Origin: Metallyticus violacea
Taxonomy: Eukaryota > Arthropoda > Insecta > Mantodea > Metallyticidae
Reading direction: 5' to 3'
Length of the DNA: 64,000 nt
Assembly: GCA_030762175.1 (NCBI GenBank)
Contig: CM060842.1
Coordinates: forward strand, 49,682,501-49,746,500
The notes under the pieces are model-generated. The model searched no databases, was not told where the DNA came from, and was given only the letters and a program-made list of their open reading frames with translations. The position numbers were made by a program, and so were the translations under genes. Of this stretch, positions 45,190 through 56,245 are shown piece after piece (position 1 is the first letter of the stretch; the number at the start of each line of letters is the position of its first letter).

Positions 45190-45925
45190 TATTTGCACAT
45201 GCATTATGGAGCCTTGGCGACTGGCTTCTCCAAGTACGCAGCCGCGCTCTACAGTACCTTAATTCAAATAATCTCAATGTATATTTTTTTAAAATAAAAT
45301 TTGCATTAAGTAGAAATGTATAGGATTTGTAACACTGGCAGTCACTTGCATCACATAATAAGCAATTCATTCCGTTTCTTACAACACACAAGTATCACAC
45401 TATTAACAGTCAATACATAAACACTTTTGTCTCTCTTTCTCACAGTTGTAGTTCAAAAGGCAAAATCCTCACTAATATTTTAGTGTTTTGCGGGGGGTGC
45501 TTGAGACAAGCCACTATTTGAAGATTCAATTTTACTTTAAATTCTATTTTTTGAAGTCCGTTTCGTAGATTTTTCAGTTTCTCGATGTGGATTGGATGTT
45601 AAATAAGCAACGCATGACCTTTCGTTTTCTTGATGTGTGTTTCTTTTCAGGTGTTGAATTAAAATTGTTTAACAGTCTGTCATCAAGTGACAGGGCTCAT
45701 AACCTTAGAATATGAGAGGTAGCGTGTGTGTTTCTATGATGGTTAAATTAACTGCAGATGTTTTGAAATTAACAGTTTTCTGTTTTTGTTTGCTTGTTTG
45801 TAATGACTATTTCATTAAATTTGGTGTCAGCGCTTGCAGAAGTTTCAGAAACCATAAACAAAACTTATTGGACGACCTACGACCTAAAGAGAATTTTGTA
45901 TAAACTTTCTTCTTTGATCTTTGCG
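45190..45925. other. No gene recognised
   Basis: AT-rich. It includes the pyrimidine-rich run that precedes the exon candidate. Confidence 0.4.
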
Positions 45926-45927
45926 AG

Positions 45928-46051
45928 GCATCTGCAACGAGAAAAACAGGTCCAAGCCCCACAAGTTCCGACTTTCCCTTATGACCTGGACCGGCAGTTG
46001 TATCAGCGGCGCATTGGCAAACAAGTCTTGACAGCATTGGATGGATGGTAG
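45928..46051 (+). CDS. Candidate last coding exon, unknown product
   Basis: A pyrimidine-rich run (CTTTCTTCTTTGATCTTTGCG) and AG at 45926-45927 precede an open stretch that ends in TAG at 46049-46051. It encodes HLQREKQVQAPQVPTFPYDL, DRQLYQRRIGKQVLTALDGW. It is GC-richer than its flanks and contains no repeat seen elsewhere in the window. An AATAAA lies 658 bp downstream (46709-46714). No upstream exon could be identified and the minus strand is also open here, so this is only a candidate. I recognise no family. Confidence 0.22.
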
Positions 46052-46054
46052 GAT

Positions 46055-46720
46055 TAAACTGCTTACGGCTGACCCGTGTGTGTGTACGTGCAAAGGAGTA
46101 TATGTAAAACCTACCTATGTATGTTAGACACCTCATTATAATATATATCTTTTCTTAGCACCGGACAAATTTCTATGCTTTAATGTGTGCAATGTTGGAC
46201 ACCCCTGAATCCTGGAAGCTGGTCATAACTAAGGCAATTTCTCATGTACTTCTGCTAACTTATTTAAGCTTAAATTAGCATTTATATCTAAAACTTGAAA
46301 TGGGCCATTAGCAAGTGCACAGTACTGTAACGTAAAAAAAAAAAAAAAAAAAAATGCTTTTACCCTAACTAGATTTTTGCTACCTGTTTGAGCTTGATTG
46401 TCATTTATCTCTATGCTTTGCCATGGGTCATTAAGTACAGTGGTTGGAAAGGGGTGGGCTTTCCTTTGACTTTTATTCTCTGTTGTGCTTCCTCAATTCC
46501 TTACAAAATGTAAAATTGTTAGTATTTCCCAGAATGTATACTGTACATGACTGTAAACTTATTGCAGTAAACAATTGCATGCCTAAAATAAGAAGCTTGT
46601 TGCTAAATTATTGTTGAGGTGCGAAATGCAAAAACTTGCTTTTTTTTCTGTGTGCCTTCCAATATGAATAAGTAATTTAGTAACTTTAACTGCAAGTGTC
46701 TCTTTCTAAATAAAAGCTTA
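46055..46720 (+). other. Possible 3' UTR, ending at AATAAA 46709-46714
   Basis: No repeat family recognised. A poly(A) run of about 20 lies at 46334-46354. If the preceding exon is real this would be its 3' untranslated region; otherwise nothing is supported here. Confidence 0.15.
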
Positions 46721-46724
46721 CTCT

Positions 46725-48150
46725 CCTAATTCACGGATAGATATATTTTGCAAAAGTAGTTTTAGAAAACGAATTTCTGAGAGATTTTAACCAACGATTC
46801 AAGGGTGTGCAAAATCGGTCTCTGAAGTGACTAAATAAAATATAAAATCAAATAAGATAAAATAATGACCTCTAATGGGAGGAAGCCAAAATATGACACA
46901 TGTTCAATGAAAAGTATAAACTTTTAATCGGATTAGTGGAAATCGTGCTTATTTTAGGTTTGCGATGAAAAAAAAAGTGACACGTCAAACATCCGAACCC
47001 TTGATAAGCAATCTCAAGTCGCACATAACCTCACGAATATTTCACATCAAGCTTCTCAGCACCAGTTGCTGAAGAGCAGCGAAAAGTTCCGATATTAATG
47101 CACAAACATACTACTCCGGTAGGCGCACGTGCTCAGGGACGGCCCTCCCCATATGATAGATGACCACTCAGCCTTGACCAGCAGCGTAACGCAGTGGCGG
47201 TCCCTATCGTGCGCAACGCTAATTTCATGGCATTCCCCCTCATGGATACTTTACTGACAGCTTGACGCCTTGCCTCGCCTTCGTAGTTTGTTTGGCAGCG
47301 TAGATTCAAGGTTTTACACTACAGCAAATGTTTTTGTTGTTCTTTTGTTAACCTACCTTCCGCTATAAGAAACACGTGAGATGATGAGGTCACCGCGTGC
47401 AGTGGAGAATTTCCAGTTTCCTTGACGCAAGTGTCGTTTACGTCTTGACTATTATATTTAATATTTTTATCGTTTGTTTATTTCATACAAAATGCTAGAT
47501 TTCTGTATTTTATGATATTTCTAGTGAACTATGTTCGCTTTTGACTAGTAATGTCAGTTATCTGGGTAAAAGAACATTAATGTCAAAGCTTATCTTTTAG
47601 TTCTCCCCAGCGAGAGTTGCAGGAATCTTTAATTTAACAATAAAATATTCCTTAATTTTCGGACACTATGTATGACGTGTACAAACAATTTATATTGCCT
47701 AAAAGTTTTCTAAAGCAACTACCTTGCTTCCTGGCAAATAGCTTAAGGGAAAGTTTATCATTGAATTCTTCCCCCCCCCCCCAAAGTATACCTTTATACT
47801 CTAGAATACTAACATGCTTGATACAACATGGTAACTACGAGGGTAAGCCATTGGCACGGTAAATCGAAGATCCTTATTTCGGATCCTAGCAGTGACCTGA
47901 GTTTGTCTTATTTGACTTTGATTCTGAATACTTGATATCTTTGATTCACTTTACAACTGTGCCTGACACTATGGAATAAAAACCGCTATTTTGCAATAAT
48001 AAATAAAAGTGTGCCAGCTTCTTTCACAAGATGTCACCCGCTACAGTCTCACTAAATCTCAATTCCAATAACTATAAACGAACTTTGGTCGGTGGATTGG
48101 GTATTGTGATGGGCGATGGCGGAGTGCAGGATGCTGATCGGATATTCTCC
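46725..48150. other. No gene recognised
   Basis: A GC-richer patch at 47100-47290 (GTAGGCGCACGTGCTCAGG and onward) is unassigned. A C12 tract lies at 47770-47782. A weak tRNA-like block (CGGTAAATCGAAGATCC, 47858 on) has no second arm. Confidence 0.4.
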
Positions 48151-48151
48151 G

Positions 48152-48294
48152 ACCGCCACAAACCCATGAGTGGGAGGTTAGGTGTTCGATTCCCGCCAAG
48201 GCCGTTTTCCGTATTTTCCTCAGATAATCCTTTTTCAATAATCATTTTGTCTCATTGCTCGAGATGCCTCAGCAGTAAAAACAGGCGTTAAACA
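48152..48294 (+). mobile_element. SINE family B, copy 9 (internally deleted)
   Basis: ACCGCCACAAACCCATGAGT, GGGAGGTTAGGTGTTCGATT (box B), CCGTATTTTCCTCAG, AATCATTTTGTCTCATTGC and GCCTCAGCAGTAAAAACAGG to GCGTTAAAC. Box A and the middle of the body are missing. Confidence 0.82.
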
Positions 48295-48299
48295 TGTCG

Positions 48300-49200
48300 C
48301 AAGATGAAGGTAGAGGACGCACGATAGCTGCCGCTGGCTAAGGTCCGGTAGGATTGACATGACAATTATTACATGTTGGGAAAATACAATTAGTAAACTT
48401 GAATATAGTTTTTTTTTTTTTTTTTTTTTTTACTATGAATAAGTGGTGAGGTTATCCTTAGAAAGCGAGCGAGCGCCACTCAGCACCACCACCATCATCT
48501 ACTGTGGGTCATTTCCACTACTAATATACTGAAAAAAAGTCAGATGGAAAGGAAAGTCTTTATTAATTCAGATACTTAATAGTACAAAAGTTATTCCTAA
48601 ACTCTGACATATGACGCACTCTTCATTGTCAATCTTTGCTCACTACACTCACCTTGAACGAGACACATAAACATTCTTTACTGTAGCACATGAGCGAGGT
48701 CATAAGCACAAGCACTAACGCAAAATTTACCTGTGATAGGAGAATTTCTTACACCATTTTGTGCGGAATTCACCTGTGGCAAGACTTATAATCCCATCTA
48801 GTGTGGAGTTTATCTGCGACAGGAGAACTTTTGACACCATCAAGTGTGGAATTTACGTGCAGTAGGAGAACCTCTGAGTAAATATGATGTGGAATTTATC
48901 CGCTGGAACAAACTGAAGAGGGTGTTGCAGCGAAATTTGTCGCACCCGAAACTAGGGCACTATAGTTATCTCCAATTAAATGATAGAAAGTTCCTTTTAT
49001 TTCCATGCAGTGAAAGTCCGTTACTCTTTTAGAATCCACGCTCTCTTAAATTATATTTTTCTTTGATATTCAGGTAACTTTATCTGGAGACTAAACAACT
49101 AAACATGTCGGGATTTTAGACGAACTGGTTCTGTAATTGGTTTAGCAATTAAAGCTGAGCTTTTCCAATGGTAAAATTGCATATTGAAGTGATTTAGTCG
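48300..49200. other. No gene recognised
   Basis: A poly(T) run lies at 48409-48430. At 48740-48890 three sentence-like repeats of ATTTACCTGTGA/ATTCACCTGTGG/TTTATCTGCGA with AGGAGAA and GTGTGGA occur at roughly 45-60 bp spacing, perhaps an eroded tandem repeat. Confidence 0.35.
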
Positions 49201-49205
49201 GCGGC

Positions 49206-49290
49206 GTCACGTTGGTCGCCAATTATGAAGTGGTTTATCTTTAATTGGTTCATTATCGCTCCAGGGTTGTTGCCCACGCTTCAAAGACAA
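49206..49290 (-). other. LTR-end / primer-site-like motif, second occurrence
   Basis: GTCACGTTGGTCGCCAATTA followed 52 bp later by CCCACGCTTCAAAGAC repeats the two-block pattern at 7728-7787. On the minus strand it reads TAATTGGCGACCAACGTGAC, close to an LTR end plus primer-binding site. The expected LTR would extend to the right but I cannot find its far end. Confidence 0.3.
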
Positions 49291-49299
49291 CAATTTCTC

Positions 49300-50515
49300 A
49301 AGGTGATATTCAGTTATTTTGTTGATTCATACTCAACACGACTAGGAGCGGAGATCAGTAGTGTTAATAACCACTCAATGTGACATAATGTATTTAATTT
49401 ATTAATCTTGAGATCTTTCGCGTCCTCTGATGTTTTGCGTACGATAAACTTAGCTACGTTGAATACAAATTAGCGCAGCGAATGGAATTTAGAAGTGAAA
49501 CTTGAGTATTGTGTGTGTGTCGCGGCGTATAGATATTGAAACTGAGCATATTCTTTCCTGCAGAATACAAGGCTTCAAGATTAGTGACGCGGCGTGTAGA
49601 TATTACAGCTGAGTGCCCGCATCGGAACCAGAAAAATAATAAGTGCCTCTCAGCATGTGTGAATCTTATAGATGAGAGCCGCTGCGTGTGAAAATGAAAA
49701 CTACTTATCTAATGATTAATGCGAACTGAACTTCTGAACTGTGCATGTCAAGTGAGTGCCCCAGTGCAGCAAACATTTCCTGAAATGAACTAAACGTTGA
49801 TTTGACTACGCCAAAGGGGTTCAGGCAAGCCAGCGCAAGTCTGGTTTCTTGCTTTAAAAATTCAAAATATACTTCCACTATTGGTTGGTTTAAATTCACC
49901 TGTCAACACGAGCCACTCATTACTATTTGAAAGTTTAAAACTGTTATTTACTTTAGTTGGTTAACTCTACAACCGCATAGCGGGCCCATTCCACTTAACG
50001 TATTTAAAAGCCTAGGCTCCATTAACCCTCGTCAATGAAAGGGCTTTTAAAAAAAGTGGCACAGCTCATGTCCATTTGGGTTTTACTCTTTGTTTTGTAT
50101 AGCGGGTTTTATTGCCTCTTTGGCGTGTCCGGGCTACCGTAAGCAGTTTCACCAGATAACTTTCTCTTTTGACAATATACAATACACATATTGAAGTTAA
50201 ACCTTAGGATATTATATATAATATTTATATTACTAATTGCAATGCACAAAATATGATAATTAGGTTTTCCACTACATGTTTTATTATATATATTTTTTAT
50301 TTTAGTGTGTGTGTGGGCCGTAAGGACCGTTTCAATATTTAGGTTAGTTATTTTGAGTATAAGAACATATCTGACTTTTGCTGTTAGGCAGTCTATACAC
50401 AGTAATAGAATAAGCATTCTGCGATGCTCAATTATTTTAAGCTAACGCGTTTGCACATTTCACTTGGCGATGTTCTTTTATCTCACTATTGTTTTAAGTC
50501 AAGACAAGGCACTTC
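49300..50515. other. No gene recognised
   Basis: It may include the LTR body implied by the motif on the left. CGGCGTATAGATATTGAAAC near 49534 and CGGCGTGTAGATATTACAGC near 49590 are a short imperfect direct repeat. Confidence 0.35.
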
Positions 50516-50519
50516 AGTT

Positions 50520-50830
50520 CATTAATCATTGAGGCCTTCATGTTGGGCCATGGTCATCTTGGTCTTCGACCATTCATCATTTTGCTGGGCACTTAAGAAC
50601 AAGATGCAAGTGCCAACTTGCTGAAAGTCTTTAAGAAGGCATCGGCTTCCGGTTCGTAGCGAAGAAGCCATTGTTGGCCAATGTCCAATCTCTTCAAGGA
50701 GTTTTCGAGGCACCTAACATGAGCAAAGTTTCCAGAATCCCAGTTCTGCAATTATCGTCTGCACATGCTTGAGAGACAGCTGTTGGTCAAAGATTCGCTC
50801 TAATTGTCACGATTCCGATGAGCGTGATTA
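50520..50830 (-). pseudogene. Mariner remnant around the second HTH
   Basis: Minus-strand pieces: QQLSLKHVQTIIAELGFWKL (second HTH, cf. VQTIITEELG), then VPRKLLEEIGHWPTMASSL (cf. WVPRxLTEEHKxQRMASSL), a degraded TGDETW region, and SAQQNDEWSKTK (cf. PETKRQSMEW). Frameshifts and stops interrupt it. The nuclease beyond this point is gone. Confidence 0.55.
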
Positions 50831-50834
50831 TGCG

Positions 50835-52435
50835 GCCTTCCACTGCGTCCTTTGTCACACAAATTGAAAATTGCACCAGACTCAATACGAGTACGAACAG
50901 AACAACGCCCCACAGTACTGATATGAACACATTGAGCGCCATAAATATCCTTCAATCTCAATCAGGGGGCGCATTTTCTGCTGTTAAAATCTTTTATTAC
51001 AGCACGCGGCTTCAGATAAGTGTTGGTACACGCCGCCATGTCTCAGACTGTAATTCAGAGCTCTCTAGTGATAGAAATACGCAACTTGCATCATTGAAGC
51101 AGCGGTAAAGTAACTGGACACGATGTACTATAGTAATACTCCGAACTATATTCACAGCAACACAAAAAATTAAGAGGCGTTGCTTCCCAGCATACCCTCG
51201 TAGTTGTAGCAATTCAACAAGTTTTTAGTTTTTTTTAAAGTACAAGAGCTCTCAATTATGTACTCCTTCCCTTATTACTAGACCTGGGATTACGCTAAAT
51301 TCTTTTTTACTAAAACAGATAAGTGTCTTCACGTTTATATATTATGTAAATACTTGGAAGATATTTTATTGAACCAAACCTAAGATGTCTGTTTTGGCAA
51401 GTATGATCTATTTTAAGGTTTTAGAGGTTAAAGGATTTTTTTTTAAATGTGTGTTTATATGTTTTTTCCTGAAGCAATAAAATAGAACGTTTTGAATATC
51501 GTTGGGGGGGGGGGGTTGGTGAACAATGTGATGCATATATCGAAGGAGTAGTGCATTTTTTTTTTCTATTGGTTCTAATTTTTATTTTATATAATTAAAA
51601 AGATTGTGGATAAATAAGCGGTTGCGAAAATTCAAAGAACAACAGGAAAAGTTTGTTAGAGATAAATGGATAAATACGTTGCAAAGAATTTCTTGGTTTC
51701 ACATTCCTAGCAGTGCGTGCGATGGGCTGAAAGGAGGGAGGGATGTACTTCTCCCTAAAATAATCAGCATGGCACATGTTGCTAATTTTTAACACGCACC
51801 ATTTTTTTTTTTTTTGTTACTGTCTCTGGAAATGTTTTTTCCGCTAATGAAAAGATGGATTTTTCTTACAAAAGCTAAAGATTCATAACAGAAAATTTAT
51901 AGGAAGTTGTGCAACAGTGTCAATAATATAGTTCTCTAAATTCGTTGGTAATTAATTTTTGTAATTCATGAGCAACAAGACTAATGATTTCATTATATTA
52001 TTAAGGCATAATGAATGTGGTCTCTAACCAGAATAGTTAGATTTTTCATTGTATACTGATTAGTCTATCGTAAAATATAATAATAAGACGCCGGTAGGTT
52101 GCAATGGGATTGTCACCTGAGCTGATTAACTATGAGGCGTCTAAAGTAGGCAGTGAAAATTCAGTTCCGGGCAAAAAATATAATTTTATGTATTTAAAGT
52201 GTGTTTATACCTACTGAGTATAATTATAAAATTAAAGTGCATAATGAGTGCAACAGTACATTATTGTGAGTAATGATTATGCAGGCGTTCTTTTGGTGTA
52301 CATTGAACCTCATAGTAAAAGAATAGATGCAGCTTACTATTCTAATTATTTCTGAGATATCAAGAAGAAAAGTTGAGTTTTACAACTGTTTGGGGTATTT
52401 AGAGAGCAGTTGTGTCAAAATGATCAAGGATATTT
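50835..52435. other. No gene recognised
   Basis: AT-rich, with a G10 tract at 51505 and T runs at 51557 and 51802. Nothing coding is supported. Confidence 0.45.
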
Positions 52436-52449
52436 CTGGGTGGTTTTAG

Positions 52450-52800
52450 AATGCGAAGCGAGAGTAAATATGGAAGATATGGACAGACAAGTTTTATTCT
52501 CCCATTTTAGAGAGAAAAGTTCGTTGACATGGTTCAAGGATATTAAAAATGGACCATAAAGGAAAAGTGTACCTTAATTTTTAGGAAGAATGAAAGCTAA
52601 GGGATAGCTTCGTTTAGATTAGGTATTGGGTTGTTTGAGGGGGGCTGTCCTTTCTGGGGGGGGGGAGAAGGAAGAAGAGATACATATTATTTTCCAGTGC
52701 AAAGGAACGAATGATCCTAATATGGTTATTAAGAAATAAAGACGTTGTAAGAATGATTTTTGAAGATGAAACTCAGCTATGTAATTTAGAGGATTTTTTT
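52450..52800 (+). pseudogene. Probable LINE ORF2 C-terminal remnant
   Basis: The + strand gives REKSSLTWFKDIKNG (about 52511-52555), then RLGIGLFEGGCPF (about 52617-52655) and EEEIHIIFQCKGTNDPNMVI (about 52675-52735). The pattern 'SL-WY..K, R.G...L...CP.C...E.E.H.LF.CP' is the region after the reverse transcriptase in many arthropod non-LTR retrotransposons. The zinc-binding cysteines are partly lost, a G10 run has shifted the frame and stops intervene. Confidence 0.5.
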
Positions 52801-52804
52801 ATGT

Positions 52805-53440
52805 AAGATAAAATGGAGGTGGTCAGCAGAGAGAAATAAGAAATTGAATTAAAATAACTAAATTGTATTCTATTAGATTTTTTAGTATGTAACCATTTAG
52901 ATCTGTTCTATTTTGAGGTATTATTTTGGGACATCTATTACAAGTGAGGAAATTAGGGGATTGTTTATATAGAGTTAAAGATAAGTGGATGTGAGTAGTA
53001 AAGAAACGAGTGTTTGGTAATTTATTAAATTAGTTTTAAAATTGTTGGTAATCATATCACAGGTTTAGGGTTATAAAGTTAATCAGCAAATGCTGGTTTA
53101 AATTGGAGTAGGGTGAAATATGTAAAGTTTATTTCTTAACTAGTGATTCATAAACTCAAGAAGAACTCGAACAGAATAGGAGCTTAAAAGAGGACAATAA
53201 TGAGAAAATAAACAAGAAAAAGAATGGAAAGGGAACTCTCTGATGTGAAAGAATTACCTGAGGTGGAGACTGAACTTTTGTCTTCTGGAATTCCAGTAAG
53301 AGACTAATAATGAACAGGAGACAGACGGTGCTACACACTCTGATTATGTTGTAGTTATTTCATTTTGTATTGTTTCAGAAATTAATACTAGAATAATTAT
53401 GTTTAATTTAAAATTAAGTAAAGAAACATTGTAACACACA
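52805..53440. other. No gene recognised
   Basis: Possibly the untranslated tail of the LINE remnant. AT-rich. Confidence 0.35.
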
Positions 53441-53449
53441 ATTGTATTC

Positions 53450-53744
53450 GTTTCGTATTTTTATTTAAGGACGCTCTTTAACATCTCAGGTCATCACGGT
53501 CCCATTCTATTCAAGGCGTGAAACAGCCGACAAATTTTGCTCAGATGCCTCTCTTTCAGGCTTGAGGTTCTTTTACATGCCGTAAATGTACGACACGGGA
53601 CCCACGGCTTTACTTCCCTTCCGAAGGAAGTCATATTTTAGATTTTTACGCCCGAAAAAATTTATCGGTCCTGGCCGGGTTCGAACCCGCGACCTTGGGT
53701 TTAGGAGGCAAGTATGGTTACCACTACACCACCAGGACTGACAG
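53450..53744 (-). mobile_element. SINE family A, copy 4 (complete, with TSD)
   Basis: A complete minus-strand copy with head GTCCTGGTGGTGTAGTGGTA, box B GCGGGTTCGAACCCGG and shared body. Exact 9-bp duplication attgtattc at 53441-53449 and 53745-53753. Its box B is the least altered of the family in this window. Confidence 0.94.
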
Positions 53745-53986
53745 ATTGTATTCATGGGGTTACATCAAGAAGGGCCAGGGCTAAATGGATGAAGATCTCT
53801 TGTATTTATTTTGTCTTAGCATTTAAATAAACAAATAAATGTACTCTAATTATTTGGAGGATCAAAGAACCTCCGCGATATATTCGCTTTCATTCAAAGA
53901 GCTTGAGATAGAGGTATCAATAAATGGTGCTGCAGATGGAGCGCCTTTCTTCTAAGGATTTGGCAACGAATTGTTAACCGTTACTT

Positions 53987-54196
53987 TCAAAGGACCCTGC
54001 CTGTAACGCGCGGCATTTTGGGCGTGGTGAAATCACATGTCAACTGGTTTACGAGCACGTGGTTTGCATTCACAGTTCTCTTTTCTTTGACGAAATGCTT
54101 CCACTCACCTTGCATTAGTTCGGTATGACAACACTTCTCTCCCACAAGCTTCTTATGATGTCCTAAAGCACTGAGTTGCATTTTTTCCTGTTGCAA
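53987..54196 (-). CDS. Unassigned ORF with splice-donor-like site
   Basis: The minus frame begins QQEKMQLSALGHHKKLVGEK and reaches ELMQ before GTGAGTGG, a strong donor-type sequence (AAG/GTGAGT at about 54106-54098). It stays open past that point for about 40 more codons (HFVKEKRTVNANHVLVNQL). It has a charged, helical look but no recognised domain. A fragment of an arthropod repeat-borne ORF or a short exon are both possible. Confidence 0.2.
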   Translation of the reverse strand: MQQEKMQLSALGHHKKLVGEKCCHTELMQGEWKHFVKEKRTVNANHVLVNQLTCDFTTPKMPRVTGRVL

Positions 54197-54568
54197 CTTT
54201 AGTTTTTATGAAACATTAGGGCGTTATTACTTACTAAAAACTAGAAACAGTCAATGTATTTACAAAATATTCCTGACTTTCATTTTTATGAAACAGTTGC
54301 TGATCTATACCACAATGCAAGATTAAAATAATCACCCTTAGAGCACTGATTTACAGCACTGTTTTCATTACTTTTCGAATGCCTTATTATATAACTGACA
54401 CATTAATTTATTAATTGCAAATCATTTAATTATATTTTTAAAAATAGGCAGTTGATTAATTACACCTCCTACTTTGGTTTACAGCAAATATTCTTCTGTT
54501 CCTCTGGTCTATGCCGCACCTGATACTATTCTGCGATGCTAAAGAAATGATTTACGACACACGTCGTA

Positions 54569-54603
54569 TATATATATATATATATACATACATACATACA
54601 TAC
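54569..54603. repeat. (TA)n(CATA)n microsatellite
   Basis: TATATATA followed by five CATA units, directly left of the mariner end. Confidence 0.95.
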
Positions 54604-55896
54604 ATAAGAGTAGGTCCTGCCTCGCCGATAAGGTTTATCGCCTTCACAAAACACTTATCTAGTGTCATACCTTATACGTTAAATAAATAATTGCATCTGT
54701 AACTTCAGCTCCGGTGTGTTCAGTTGTTCAGATATAGTTGCATAAAGAAGGATGTGTAGAAGATTGTGAAATGTTCAAAATGGAGTTTCGATGTATTATT
54801 AATTCTTCACAAAAGAAGGATTTTCTCCAATTGAAATTAAACAGCATTGGACGCTGTATATGGGGAAGCATCCCTCTTATATTCTACTGTTAAAGGGTGG
54901 GCTAAACTTTTTCGACTGGGTCGAGAAAGCATTGAAGACGAAGAGCGTGCAGGTCGGCCCTTGGAGGTGCTTATTCCTGAAAACATCGCTCTTGTCGAAG
55001 GAGAAACTATGGAAAACGGGAGACTCAAAGATAACAGAAATAGCAGCAAGGTTGGACCTTTCTAAAACAATAGTGCTTCGAATTATTCATGAACATTTAA
55101 ACATGAATAAGGTTAGTTCCTAGACTTCTTTCCTCAGGCCAAAAGCAGCAACGAGTCATCTGTTGTGAACATTTGTGGAACTCTGCCGAGGCAACGAGAG
55201 AGAAGTTCTGCAAACCATTGTTACAGGAGATTAAACTATGGTCCTCTACTATGATCCATTGTCCAAAACAGAATGAATGAAATGGCGTAAACCTGGCGAA
55301 GCACCGCCTCTAAAGGCCAAAATCACTCAATTTACCAAGAAGATCCCGGTCACAATCTTTTGGGACTGTGAAGGAGTATTCTTGGTTGACTTCAAAGAGA
55401 GGAACACCACAGTAAATGAGGAGTACTGTACTGGCCTACTGCACAGACTACGTGCTTCCATCAAAGAGAAAAGGAGAGGAAAGCTGAGTGGAGGTATGCG
55501 CTTTCTTCACTAGTACGCGCCTGTACACACAGCTCTTGTTGCAAAGAAAGCTGTGAAGAAATGTGGCTTCAAGGGGATCGACCATCCCCCCTACAGCCAA
55601 GATCTAGCTCCAAGAGACTATTTCCTCTTATCACAACTCAAGAAGGACTTTCGAGGAAGGAAATTTAAGTGTGACGAAGAAGTGATGGATGCTGTTTATA
55701 CCATTTTTCAAACAAGACTCCTGACTATTTTTTTTTTTTTTTTTGGCAGGGGCATTGAAATGTTAATTCAAAGATGTGAGAAGCATATTGCAATAAAGGG
55801 TAACTATTATTGAAAATTGAAATATATCTTTTGTCTTTATAACACCTAGAAAATGGTTAGGCCGGAAACTTATGGACCTACCCTCATATATGTGCT
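54604..55896 (+). mobile_element. Nearly full-length inactive mariner element
   Basis: About 1.29 kb, the usual size of mariner. The right end, on its reverse strand, reads TATGAGGGTAGGTCCATAAG; the left end AAGAGTAGGTCC is a degraded match. The transposase can be followed throughout: first HTH (STVKGWAKLFRLGRESIEDE, about 54886-54945), GRP linker, second HTH (ITEIAARLDLSKT.VLRIIHEHLNMNKVSS), TGD-TMVLYYDPLSK (about 55229-55270), FWDCEGVFLVDF (55359-55395), the HDN block (about 55505), and HPPYSQDLAPRDYFLLSQLK (about 55583-55640). The first site has a stop in place of the E of GDE. The HDN block has a stop in place of D. The third D remains. A T18 run interrupts the C-terminus before RGIEMLIQRCEKHIAIKGNY. 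Confidence 0.9.
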
Positions 55897-55899
55897 GAC

Positions 55900-56204
55900 T
55901 CGTTAATAGTGCAACAAATATTTCATTATCAAAATAAAGGTTAAATCTGAAATATCTTAACAGTCACATTGCAGAATATTTTAATGAGCTTGTTAAGAAA
56001 ACTGCTAAAAAGATATAGATATTCTGAAAATAAAAATTTTAATCTAGATTTTATACTAAGAATTTGTAACGTTCATGGTTTTAGAGTTATAGGCCTCTAA
56101 ACGGAGGCGCTGCTTTGTGCCACCGTGAATAATTTCTATGTAATTTTATACATATCTTCTCATTATATCTCAGTCAAGAAAGAGTGAATCGTTATGTGAC
56201 ATTA

Positions 56205-56245
<41 letters not shown>

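Noticed and set aside
45807..46136. 109-codon minus-strand ORF
   Set aside because: Antisense to the exon candidate; no domain, composition or splice support.
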